From the NCBI GenBank assembly GCA_030426085.1, contig JAUHYW010000016.1:62001-126000 (forward strand): DNA of 64,000 nt. Reading direction: 5' to 3'. A program made the translations under genes and the position numbers. This stretch comes from a bacterium (GTDB taxonomy: Bacteria > Myxococcota_A > Bradymonadia > UBA7976 > UBA1532). The notes beneath the pieces were generated by a model. The model was not told the origin of the DNA and ran no database searches. It worked only from the letters and a program-made list of their open reading frames with translations. Shown here piece by piece: positions 17,991-25,662 of the stretch. Positions within the stretch are counted from its first letter, which is position 1, and each line of letters begins with the position of its first letter.

Positions 17991-19253
17991 TCACATCCCG
18001 TCGCCGCCGTCGCCGCCGCCGTCCATGCCGCCGCCGGGGGGCACCGCCTGGAACTCGATGGCGATCTCGGGCTGCTCGGGGTCGTTGCTGAAGATCTGGA
18101 GCGCCCCGCGGAAGACCCGGGCTTCGGTGGGCGTGACGAGGATGGTCACCACCAGCGGGTCGCTGCCCGGGTCGAGGGTGGTCGGGAACTCGGGCAGGCT
18201 GCCGTCGGCGAACGCGAAGACCTCCGGCGGGGTGCCGGCCCGGAAGCGGATGTTGTCCACCGTCAGCGGCTGCCCGCCGCAGTTCTCGACGGTGACCTCG
18301 GCGGTGATGTCCATGTCGCCGGGCATGTAGTCGATGGTGAACATCTCGCCGGGGTCGACCAGGATGCAGCCGGTGGTGTCGTTGCCGCTCAGCGGGATCC
18401 GCACGTCGGGCGTCTGCGGGTCGTCGCTCACGATCGAGAGCTGCGCCTCGTCGAGCCCCTCGGCCGCCGGGGCGTAGCTCACCGTCAGGGTGAAGTCGCC
18501 GCCCGGTGCGAGCCCGGGGGCCCCGTCGCCGTCGGGGTCGGCGAGGATGTCCTGGGGGTCGGCCCCGTCGGCGGTCACCGAGAAGTCCATGTCGCCCTGG
18601 AGCTGGATCGCCTGGATGGTCAGCGGGGCCTGCCCGGCGTTGCTCACCTCGATGGTCTGCTCGTCCGTCTCGCCCGGCGGCACCCGCCCGAACACCACCT
18701 CGGGGGGGTCGACGGCGATCTGACCGATGGCCTCGGCGGCTTCGATCGGGATCGAGATGTCGCCTTCGGGCAGATCGGTCATCACCACCACCGCGCCCGA
18801 CGGCATCACCCCGGCCTCGACCGGGCGGTGCTCGAGGATGACGTCCAGCGTGCCCCCCGGCTCGACGAGCAGCGGGTACGAGCCGACGTCCTGGCCGGCG
18901 AACGAGATCGCGATGATCGGGCGCCGCTCGCCCAGCCGGTAGAGGAGCTGGAAGCCCTCCGGCTCTTCGAGCGCGAGCCCGGTGATCTGCACGGTGACGT
19001 TGCCGGTGTTGGTCAGCCGCACCGAGCGCTCGACCGTCTGGTCGGGGCCGATGGCCGGCACCCGGAAGAGGTCCGGCGCGAGCATGACGCCCGGCATGGG
19101 CGCCGCGTCGGGCTCGGGCTCGGGCTCGGGCGCCATGTCGGGCATGGCGTCGACCATCATGTCGGGGGTGGGCTCGGGGTCGTCGTCGCCGCCGCCCGGG
19201 TCACAGGCGGCGAGCAGCGCAGCGCAGGCGAAGAGCGCGGGCCAGCGGGTCAT
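17991..19253 (-). CDS. Lipoprotein with tandem choice-of-anchor-D/ASH-like beta domains
   Basis: A 420-residue protein. The ATG at 19253 starts MTRWPALFACAALLAAC, a signal peptide with lipobox; the frame is open further upstream but that part is Arg/Pro-rich junk. A linker rich in Pro, Asp and Met (for example EPTPDMMVDAMPDMAPEPEP) precedes three to four beta domains with the recurring pattern VxLTNTGNVTVQITGLALE, IEVSNAGQAPLTIQAIQLQ and VTVENCGGQPLTVDNIRFR. This pattern is typical of choice-of-anchor-D / ASH-type Ig-like repeats. The C-terminus is Gly/Asp-rich. Likely an outer-membrane-anchored surface protein of unknown ligand. Confidence 0.85.
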   Translation of the reverse strand: MTRWPALFACAALLAACDPGGGDDDPEPTPDMMVDAMPDMAPEPEPEPDAAPMPGVMLAPDLFRVPAIGPDQTVERSVRLTNTGNVTVQITGLALEEPEGFQLLYRLGERRPIIAISFAGQDVGSYPLLVEPGGTLDVILEHRPVEAGVMPSGAVVVMTDLPEGDISIPIEAAEAIGQIAVDPPEVVFGRVPPGETDEQTIEVSNAGQAPLTIQAIQLQGDMDFSVTADGADPQDILADPDGDGAPGLAPGGDFTLTVSYAPAAEGLDEAQLSIVSDDPQTPDVRIPLSGNDTTGCILVDPGEMFTIDYMPGDMDITAEVTVENCGGQPLTVDNIRFRAGTPPEVFAFADGSLPEFPTTLDPGSDPLVVTILVTPTEARVFRGALQIFSNDPEQPEIAIEFQAVPPGGGMDGGGDGGDGM

Positions 19254-19312
19254 GGGCGGTCCTCCGTTCGTGGAGGCCCTTCGATACCCGACATGTGGGG
19301 GTCTTTGCCATA

Positions 19313-20137
19313 TCAGTGAGGGGGGGGTTCGTCCCGGGCGGCGAGGCTGCCGTCCCGGGGGGTAGGGAGCGGGAAGCGGCGCCACACCTTCTCGATGGCC
19401 CGGCCGTCGGGCCCGGCGTCCTCGAGCAGCGCCCGCAGCGTCGGCCGGCGGATGGCCTCGGGCATGCCCGGGTGCCACTCGAAGTGGAAGACCTCGGCCC
19501 GCTTCCATTGCAGGCCCCAGGTGAGGCCGAGGCGCTCGGCGATGGCGCCGACCCGGGCCCACTGCTCGACCTCGGCGTCGTAGCGCTTCAGGGCGTCGCG
19601 CATGGTGCGGTGGTGGGCCAGGTTGACGTCGAAGGCCATCCCGAACGCGTGCCAGCTCGCTCGACCGGCCTTGGCCTTGCGGCTGTGGCGGTCGAAGGGG
19701 CGGTGCCCGCTGATGAACTTCAGCGCGATGCCCGCGGCGGCGGCCTCGGCGTGCAGCGCGCGGGCCATGCGGCGGACCTCGGGGTGCAGGCGGGCGAGGT
19801 GGCGGCTGCCGGGGATGGCGGGCGGCTCGGCGGCGGGCAGCTCGGCGGCGGGCAGTTCGGCGGCGGGCAGTTCGGCAGCGGGCGGCTCGGCAGCGGGCGG
19901 CTCGGCGGGCGGGGCAGCCGGATGCGCCGGGCGCTGCGTGGCGCGCCGGGTGGCCCGCTTCGCCGCGCGCTTCGCCGTCCGCTTCGCGGGCGCCGCGGTG
20001 GGCGGATCAGGGGGCGCCGGCTCGGCGGCGGATGTATCGAGGGCGGCGGCGGGCTCGGCCCGGGGAGCGGCGCCGCAGGCGGTCAGGGCGGTCGAGACGA
20101 GGGCGGCGAGCAGGGCCGGGCGGGTGATGGGGGTCAT
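19313..20137 (-). CDS. M15-family peptidoglycan peptidase lipoprotein
   Basis: A 274-residue protein with a lipoprotein signal (LLAALVSTALTAC, Cys21). A basic Ala/Lys/Arg stretch (residues 50-70) and then a run of AAE(P/L)P pentapeptides (residues 77-106) form a long linker. Residues 112-255 are an M15_4-type domain (D,D-carboxypeptidase or L-Ala-D-Glu endopeptidase). The zinc ligands are visible as His163 and Asp170 in SWHAFGMAFDVN and His222 in HFEWHPGMP, with the helper motif FISGHRPFDRHSRKA. It probably cleaves cross-links or stem peptides of the cell wall from a lipid anchor, the linker allowing reach through the periplasm. Confidence 0.9.
   Translation of the reverse strand: MTPITRPALLAALVSTALTACGAAPRAEPAAALDTSAAEPAPPDPPTAAPAKRTAKRAAKRATRRATQRPAHPAAPPAEPPAAEPPAAELPAAELPAAELPAAEPPAIPGSRHLARLHPEVRRMARALHAEAAAAGIALKFISGHRPFDRHSRKAKAGRASWHAFGMAFDVNLAHHRTMRDALKRYDAEVEQWARVGAIAERLGLTWGLQWKRAEVFHFEWHPGMPEAIRRPTLRALLEDAGPDGRAIEKVWRRFPLPTPRDGSLAARDEPPPH
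19811..19920 (-). repeat. 15-bp tandem repeat encoding the AAE(P/L)P linker
   Basis: About six copies of a 15-bp unit (plus strand reads GGCGGGCAGCTCGGC-like) lie in tandem, coding for A-A-E-P-P or A-A-E-L-P. Copies differ by one or two bases. The in-frame period makes length change by slippage harmless to the reading frame. Confidence 0.8.
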
Positions 20138-20361
20138 GACGGGCTCCTCCGATTCGGGTCGCGGCGCGCGACGGGCCGGCGGAGAGCGTCTTCACCCACC
20201 CCGCGCGCGTCGGGGTTCACGTCATTCAACCACATGTATTCAGATGTCGCATAAAACCGCCGCCGCCCACCCCGAGCGGCGGGCCCGCGCGCAGCCTCTC
20301 GGATCCGTCACTCGACAGTGGTATACGCCTCCCAGCCCCGCCCCGGCCCCGGAGGTCGCCC
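20138..20361. promoter_or_regulatory. Divergent intergenic region with an AT-rich patch
   Basis: Between the M15 gene (minus) and the GH13 gene (plus). Bases 20222-20256 are AT-richer than their surroundings. TTCAAC (20225-20230) and CATAAA (20250-20255), 19 bp apart, could be a weak sigma-70-type promoter for the GH13 gene. A strong GGAGGT lies 6 nt before the GH13 GTG start. Confidence 0.3.
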
Positions 20362-23300
20362 GTGCTCGACGCCATCTTCGACCAGACGCCCGCCGCCTTG
20401 CGCGGCTGGTTCCCCCTCGGCCTGCCCCTCTGCGCCGACGCCGCCCAGGCGGTCGAGCCCGATGGCCCCGCCATCGACCGCCTGCGGCGCCTCGCCGAGC
20501 AGGGTCAGGCCCGGGGCCTCGCCGCCCGCCCGACCGATCTGATCGCCGGCGCGGTGCTGCACTCGGTCCTGCGCTGCCTCGTGGGCCGGGCGCTGGCCGG
20601 CGACGTCGACCGCCTCGCCGCCGAGGCCCGGGCCGATGACGCCGTCGCCCGCTCGATGGACGCCTTCGCCCGGGTCTACCCTCCGGCCGACGGCGCCGTC
20701 GACGACCGGCGGGCGCTGGTCGAGCTGCTGCTGCTCGACATGGCCGAGGCCAACCCCGCCATGGGCCCGCTGCGCTGGGTCTTCCACGCGCCCGAGCTGC
20801 GCCCGGCGGCCACCGGCCCCGCGGTGCGGGCGTTCGAGGGGGCCATCGACGCCCTCGACGCCCGGCTGGACGGCGAGCCGCTGCTGGCGCTGCTGCGTCA
20901 GCCGATGAAGGCCAGCCCCGGTGATCTGGCGGGGCAGCTCGACTTCGTCATCGGGCGGTGGCCGGCGATGCTGCCCCCGGCGCTCGTCGAGCGGCTGCTG
21001 CGGGCCCGGGACATCATCGAGGAGGCCGTGCGGCCGCGCTTCGCCGGGCCGGGCCCGATGGCGCCGGTGACCTTCGCCGGGGCCGAGGACGAGGTCGAGG
21101 CGTTCACCCCCGATCGGGACTGGATGACCACCGTCGTCCTGATGGCCAAGCTGACCCACGTCTGGCTGGACCAGCTCTCGACGCGATACGGCAAGCCCAT
21201 CACCCGCATCGATCAGATCCCCGACGTCGAGCTCGACCGCCTCGCCGAGTGGGGCGTCACCGGGCTGTGGCTCATCGGCCTCTGGGAACGCTCGGCCGCC
21301 TCGGCCACCATCAAGCGCCGCATGGGCAACCCCGAAGCCATCGCGTCGGCCTACTCGCTGTATGACTATGCCATCGCCGACGACCTCGGGGGGCAGGCGG
21401 CCTACGAAGACCTGCGCGCCCGCTGCCGGGCCCGGGGCATCCGGCTGGCGGCGGACATGGTGCCCAACCACGTCGGCGTCGATGGGCGGTGGGTGATCGA
21501 GCACCCCGATCGCTTCTTGCAGCTCGATCGGCCGCCGTACCCCAACTATCGCTTCACCGGCCCCGACCTGAGCACCCACCCCGACGTGGGCATCCACCTC
21601 GAGGACGGCTACTGGACCCGCAGCGACGCGGCGGTCGTCTTCGAGCGCAGGGATCACCGCACCGGCGAGCGGCGCTACATCTACCATGGCAACGACGGCA
21701 CCCAGATGCCATGGAACGACACCGCCCAGATCGATTACCTGAACCCCGAGGCCCGGGAGGCGGTCATCCAGATGATCCTCGAGGTGGCCCGGCGCTTCGA
21801 TGTCATCCGCTTCGACGCGGCGATGACCCTCGCCCGGCGTCACATCCGCCGCCTGTGGCACCCGGCCCCGGGCGACGGGGGGGCCATCCCCAGCCGGGCC
21901 GAGCACGGGGTCCCGCCGGGTGCCTTCGAGAAGGCGATGCCCGCCGAGTTCTGGCGCGAGGTGGTCGACCGGGTGCAGGCCGAGGCCCCCGATACGCTGC
22001 TGCTCGCCGAGGCCTTCTGGCTGATGGAGGGCTACTTCGTGCGGACCCTGGGCATGCACCGGGTCTACAACAGCGCCTTCATGCACATGCTCAAGGACGA
22101 GGACAACGCCGGCTACCGGCGCACGATCGCCAATACGCTGGCGTTCAGCCCGGCCGTGCTCCAGCGCTTCGTCAACTTCATGAACAACCCCGACGAAGAG
22201 ACCGCCGTCGCTCAGTTCGGCAAGGGCGACAAGTACTTCGGGGTCGCGACGCTGCTGGTGACGCTGCCCGGGCTGCCGATGATCGGGCACGGTCAGGTGC
22301 AGGGCTTCGCCGAGAAGTATGGCATGGAGTATCGCCGGGCCTACCACGACGAGGCGGTCGACGCCGCGCTGGTCGAGCGCCACGCCCGGCAGATCTTCCC
22401 CCTGATGCGGCGGCGGCACCTGTTCAGCGAGGCCGATCACTTCGCGCTGTACGACTTCGTGGCCGACGACGGCTCGGTCGATGAGAGCGTCTTCGCCTAC
22501 AGCAACCGGGCGGGGGACGAGCGGGCGGTGGTGATCTACAACAACGCCTACCCCCGGACGGTCGGGCGCTTCAGCCGCTCGGTGCCGATCAACGTCGCGA
22601 CGGGCGGCGAGACCGAGTTGGTGACCCGCACGGTGGGCGAGGCGCTGGGGCTGGCCGACGATGACACGCTGTATGCCTTCCGGGATCACGTCGGCGGGCT
22701 GAGCTACCTGCGCACCGGGGGGGCCATCCACGCCGACGGGCTGTATGCCGCGCTGGATGGCTATCAGACGCAGGTCTTCGTCGACTGGCGGGCGCTCACC
22801 GACGACCCGGCGTGGCGCCGGCTGGCCGACGAGCTGGGCGGGGCCGGGGTGCCCGATCTGGACGACGCCCGGCGGGCGTGGGTCCTGCGGCCGGCGCTGG
22901 ATGCTTTCGATGCGTGGCTCGCCGAAGCGCTGGATGGCGCCCCCGATGGCCCCGCGTGGCGGGTGTTCCGGGACGCGGCCGCGCCCCACGGGGTGCTGGT
23001 CGACGGAGCAGCGGGTGACGATCCGAGGGCGCCCGCAGAGGGCGAGGCCCCCAGCAGCCGCAGCCCGGCGGCGGTGACGGCGGTCCGAGTGGCCGACGTG
23101 CTGGCCCGCCTCACCGCTCAGGGGCGGGTCGACGTGCGGGCGCGGGCCATCGCCGCGGTGGGCGCCGAGGCCGTCGGGCTCGCCGAGGCGCTGGTCGAAG
23201 GGGGCGGGCTGTCGGGGGATCCCGACGCGGTCGTCGCCGAGTGGGCCGAGCAGGCGGCCGGCCCCGCCGCCCGGGCGTGGCTCGGGGTGCACGCCCACGA

Positions 23301-23499
23301 GGGCACCCGCTGGTACCGCGACGAGCGCATGAACGCGCTGGTCGAGGCCCACGCCGCGCTGGCCGAGGCCCGGGGGGTCGATCCGGCGGCGGTGGTGCTG
23401 GCCGAGAAGACGCTGCGCACCCACCTCGAAGCGGCGGGCTGGCGCTACGACGCGGTGATCGCGCCGGTGCCGGCGCCGACCGGGCCCGAGCCCGGTTGA
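20362..23499 (+). CDS. GH13 alpha-amylase family protein with long extra N- and C-terminal regions
   Basis: A 1,045-residue protein from a GTG start with GGAGGT 6 nt upstream. The (beta/alpha)8 barrel begins near residue 285 (IDQIPDVELDRLAEWGVTGL). GH13 conserved regions are complete: region I DMVPNHVG (365-372), nucleophile Asp485 in VIRFDAAMTLA, acid/base Glu550 in LLLAEAFWLMEG, and Asp611 in VNFMNNPDEET. About 250 residues precede the barrel and about 300 follow it; both are Ala-rich and unassigned. No signal peptide is seen, so it is probably cytoplasmic, acting on glycogen or maltodextrin. MalQ lies about 6 kb downstream, which fits alpha-glucan metabolism, though they are not in one operon. 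Confidence 0.9.
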   Translation: MLDAIFDQTPAALRGWFPLGLPLCADAAQAVEPDGPAIDRLRRLAEQGQARGLAARPTDLIAGAVLHSVLRCLVGRALAGDVDRLAAEARADDAVARSMDAFARVYPPADGAVDDRRALVELLLLDMAEANPAMGPLRWVFHAPELRPAATGPAVRAFEGAIDALDARLDGEPLLALLRQPMKASPGDLAGQLDFVIGRWPAMLPPALVERLLRARDIIEEAVRPRFAGPGPMAPVTFAGAEDEVEAFTPDRDWMTTVVLMAKLTHVWLDQLSTRYGKPITRIDQIPDVELDRLAEWGVTGLWLIGLWERSAASATIKRRMGNPEAIASAYSLYDYAIADDLGGQAAYEDLRARCRARGIRLAADMVPNHVGVDGRWVIEHPDRFLQLDRPPYPNYRFTGPDLSTHPDVGIHLEDGYWTRSDAAVVFERRDHRTGERRYIYHGNDGTQMPWNDTAQIDYLNPEAREAVIQMILEVARRFDVIRFDAAMTLARRHIRRLWHPAPGDGGAIPSRAEHGVPPGAFEKAMPAEFWREVVDRVQAEAPDTLLLAEAFWLMEGYFVRTLGMHRVYNSAFMHMLKDEDNAGYRRTIANTLAFSPAVLQRFVNFMNNPDEETAVAQFGKGDKYFGVATLLVTLPGLPMIGHGQVQGFAEKYGMEYRRAYHDEAVDAALVERHARQIFPLMRRRHLFSEADHFALYDFVADDGSVDESVFAYSNRAGDERAVVIYNNAYPRTVGRFSRSVPINVATGGETELVTRTVGEALGLADDDTLYAFRDHVGGLSYLRTGGAIHADGLYAALDGYQTQVFVDWRALTDDPAWRRLADELGGAGVPDLDDARRAWVLRPALDAFDAWLAEALDGAPDGPAWRVFRDAAAPHGVLVDGAAGDDPRAPAEGEAPSSRSPAAVTAVRVADVLARLTAQGRVDVRARAIAAVGAEAVGLAEALVEGGGLSGDPDAVVAEWAEQAAGPAARAWLGVHAHEGTRWYRDERMNALVEAHAALAEARGVDPAAVVLAEKTLRTHLEAAGWRYDAVIAPVPAPTGPEPG

Positions 23500-23532
23500 A
23501 GGCGCGGCTGGATCGGCTCCGGCGGGGGCGGG

Positions 23533-23991
23533 CTACTCGTAGATCGCGCCCTTCAGGGGCAGATCCCAGTCGTTGAGCTCGCTCTTGTCGAACCACAGGG
23601 CGATCTCGCGCTCGGCCGTCTCGAGCGAGTCGCTGCCGTGCACCACGTTGCGCCCGATGTCGACGCCGAAGTCGCCGCGGATGGTGCCCGGGGCCGACTG
23701 GAGGGGGTTGGTCTGGCCCAGCATCGCCCGGCCCTGCTTGACGACGTCCTTGCCCTCCCAGACCATCGGCACCACCGGGCCCGAGCCGATGAACTTCACC
23801 AGCTTGGGGAAGAACGGCTTGTCCGCCAACTCGCCATAATGCGACTGCAAGAGGTCTTCGCCGGCCCGCATGAGCTTCATGGCGACGAGCTTGAAGCCCC
23901 GCTGCTCGAAGCGGCGGATGATCTCGGCGATCAGGCCCCGGGCCACGCCGTCGGGCTTGATCATGATGAAGGTGCGCTCGGTGTTGCTCAC
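23533..23991 (-). CDS. ndk: Nucleoside diphosphate kinase
   Basis: A 152-residue protein, normal family length. It transfers the gamma phosphate from ATP to nucleoside diphosphates through a phosphohistidine. The N-terminus [14 protein letters not shown] is the family signature and the active-site histidine is His118 in [18 protein letters not shown]. Lys12 of IKPDGV and the C-terminal Glu are also standard. It is convergent with the GH13 gene, 33 bp apart, and appears to be a stand-alone unit. A ribosome binding site (GAGGAG) precedes the ATG. Confidence 0.98.
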   Translation of the reverse strand: MSNTERTFIMIKPDGVARGLIAEIIRRFEQRGFKLVAMKLMRAGEDLLQSHYGELADKPFFPKLVKFIGSGPVVPMVWEGKDVVKQGRAMLGQTNPLQSAPGTIRGDFGVDIGRNVVHGSDSLETAEREIALWFDKSELNDWDLPLKGAIYE

Positions 23992-24212
23992 GTCGTTCTC
24001 CTCGGGATGCGCCCTCGGGCGTCGAATCGTCGGGTGCGGGCGCCGGGCGGCCGCTCATCGGCGCCGACGCGGCGGACTGTATATCGGGGGGCGTCGGAGG
24101 CCGCAAGGGCGGCGGTCGAACGGATGAACGGTTCAACCGGGCCCGCTGAACCATGGGCCCGCCCGATGGCCCGCAGCCCGCATTCGCTGGTCGGGCAGAC
24201 CCTCGGCGAATG

Positions 24213-24228
24213 TGGCACGGCGGCTGCA
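24213..24228 (+). promoter_or_regulatory. Possible sigma-54-type promoter
   Basis: TGGCAC, five bases, then CTGCA reproduces the -24/-12 spacing. There is no downstream plus-strand gene; a short RNA ending at the UUCG hairpin (24294-24305) is conceivable. It may instead be a chance match within a stray repeat copy. Confidence 0.25.
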
Positions 24229-24293
24229 AAAAGCCGGGGCGCAGACGCGCTGTTGCTTCCCCTATAGCGCGTCGCTCCCCGCGTCTCACGGCC

Positions 24294-24305
24294 GGGCTTC
24301 GGCCC
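24294..24305. terminator. UUCG-capped hairpin, possible terminator
   Basis: GGGC TTCG GCCC forms a 4-bp stem with a UUCG tetraloop, extendable by flanking G/C pairs. It is just downstream of the minus-strand stop at 24333. No U-run follows in either direction, so an intrinsic-terminator role is uncertain. Confidence 0.35.
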
Positions 24306-24332
24306 ACTTCCCCTTGTCGTGGGGCGCGGGGT

Positions 24333-25571
24333 TCACTTCTCCGGCGCCGTCGCGCCCCGCACCCAGCCTTCGATGTGGATCTCGTAGCGGACCGGCCCCA
24401 GCGCCCGGGCCTCGTCCACCGACCGACCCGGCGGGCTCCGATCGACGTGATGCCCCGAGGCCTCGACGCGATCGGGCGCCAGCCCATGGTCCCGCAGATA
24501 GTCCGCGAGCGTGGCCGCCCGGGCGCAGGGCCGACACATGCCGTAGTCGCCCGCGTTGGGGTCGCGATAGTCGTGCATCTCGATCCGGATACGGGCGATC
24601 GCCGGGGCGCTCTTGAGCAGCCCGAGCAGGTCGTCGGCCACCGGGCGGGCCTTCGGCGGGAAGGCGTTGTACTTCGGGTGGCGGGGCACCGGCGGCAGCC
24701 AGATGCGGGTGCCGTCGGCCGAGACACAGGCCCGGGGCGGGCGGCTGCGCTCTCCGGTGTCCGGCGGGCAGGCCCGACCCGCGACGGTGGGCGGGGGCCG
24801 GGGCGCGGGCGGGTACGGCGACGGGCGATCGGCCGCCGGCCAGCGCACCCGCAGCGGGCCGTCGGCGAGGCGCCGGCCGATGGCGGCGCGGGTCAGGCAG
24901 GAGAGGGGGCCGGGGCCATCGAGCACCACGGTCGCCAGCCGCCCCCCGGCGTCGAGGAGCAGCTCGATACCCGGCGCCGTCAACTGGCCGATGAAGCACC
25001 GCCGCCAGCTCTCGGCGAGGGCCCGCACCGCGTCGCGATCGAGCGTCGGGCGGCCGCCCGGATCGGGGCCCACGGCGCGCGGTGTCCACCGGGTCACATG
25101 CCACTCGAAGCGGTGATTGAGCCGGTTGCGCGCCGGGTCGCGATAGTCGAAGACCGGCCGCGTCTCGCCGTAGCCCACCGCCTCGATCCGGGACGGGTGC
25201 ACCCCGGCCTCCACCAGCGCCCGGCGCAGCGCCTTGGCCCGGTCGCACGACAGGCAGCGGCCGAAGGCCTGATAGGCGGGGTCGTAGGCCCGGTGGCTCT
25301 CGAGGCGCAGCAGCTCGATCTCGGGGTGGGCGTGCAGCACCGCGGTCAGCGCGGCGATGGGCGCGGCCAGCGCTTCCGGCGGCTCGCGGGTCTTCAGGGG
25401 CCAGTCGAGGCGCGGGGTCCAGATCCGGCCCGCGGCGCGATCGAGGCAGGGCGTCGCCGGGCGCTCGGCCTCGTTTGCGCCTGGGGGGCAGGCGTGATCG
25501 TCGGCGAGCGCGGGCGCCGCGAAGAGCAGCGCGAGCAGGAGCGGGCACAGCAGGGGCGGGGCGCGGCGCAC
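24333..25571 (-). CDS. Secreted protein with two OmpA-like domains carrying CxxC motifs
   Basis: A 412-residue protein. The start is taken as GTG at 25571, which begins a clean signal peptide (RRAPPLLCPLLLALLFAAPALA); upstream codons overlap the divergent lipoprotein gene. Two OmpA-like peptidoglycan-binding domains are visible. The first is near residues 80-160 (LLRLESHRAYDP ... AVGYGETRPVFDYRDPARNR), the second near 310-400 (IRIEMHDYRDPN ... DRVEASGHH ... YEIHIEGW). In both, the usual N-x-x-L-S-x-x-R-A segment carries CxxC instead (CLSCDRAKALRRAL and CRPCARAATLADYL). The C-terminal repeat lacks the canonical D-x-x-x-x-x-x-x-R-R motif, so peptidoglycan binding is uncertain. It is divergent from the FG-GAP lipoprotein. 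Confidence 0.8.
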   Translation of the reverse strand: MRRAPPLLCPLLLALLFAAPALADDHACPPGANEAERPATPCLDRAAGRIWTPRLDWPLKTREPPEALAAPIAALTAVLHAHPEIELLRLESHRAYDPAYQAFGRCLSCDRAKALRRALVEAGVHPSRIEAVGYGETRPVFDYRDPARNRLNHRFEWHVTRWTPRAVGPDPGGRPTLDRDAVRALAESWRRCFIGQLTAPGIELLLDAGGRLATVVLDGPGPLSCLTRAAIGRRLADGPLRVRWPAADRPSPYPPAPRPPPTVAGRACPPDTGERSRPPRACVSADGTRIWLPPVPRHPKYNAFPPKARPVADDLLGLLKSAPAIARIRIEMHDYRDPNAGDYGMCRPCARAATLADYLRDHGLAPDRVEASGHHVDRSPPGRSVDEARALGPVRYEIHIEGWVRGATAPEK

Positions 25572-25662
25572 GACCCATGATGGCCGCCCGACGCCGTCCG
25601 ATGCCAGCGCTTGCCCGGCCCCGGTCCGTCGGGGTAGACCGGGGGCCCCATCGGAGGAGCCC

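Larger units (their letters stand above)
23992..24332. other. 341-bp intergenic region between ndk and the double-OmpA gene
   Basis: No gene is supported. The ndk promoter should lie in the left part. TGGCACGGCGGCTGCA at 24213-24228 has the GG-N10-GC spacing of a sigma-54 promoter on plus, but no gene follows it. The stretch 24199-24223 also resembles a single degenerate copy of the 42-bp repeat core seen at 10.98-11.95 kb. GGGC-TTCG-GCCC (24294-24305) is a stable UUCG hairpin 28 bp past the stop of the minus-strand OmpA gene and could be its terminator. Confidence 0.35.

Noticed and set aside
20308-23424. Minus-strand frame of 1,038 codons
   Set aside because: Antisense to the GH13 gene with all conserved regions intact.
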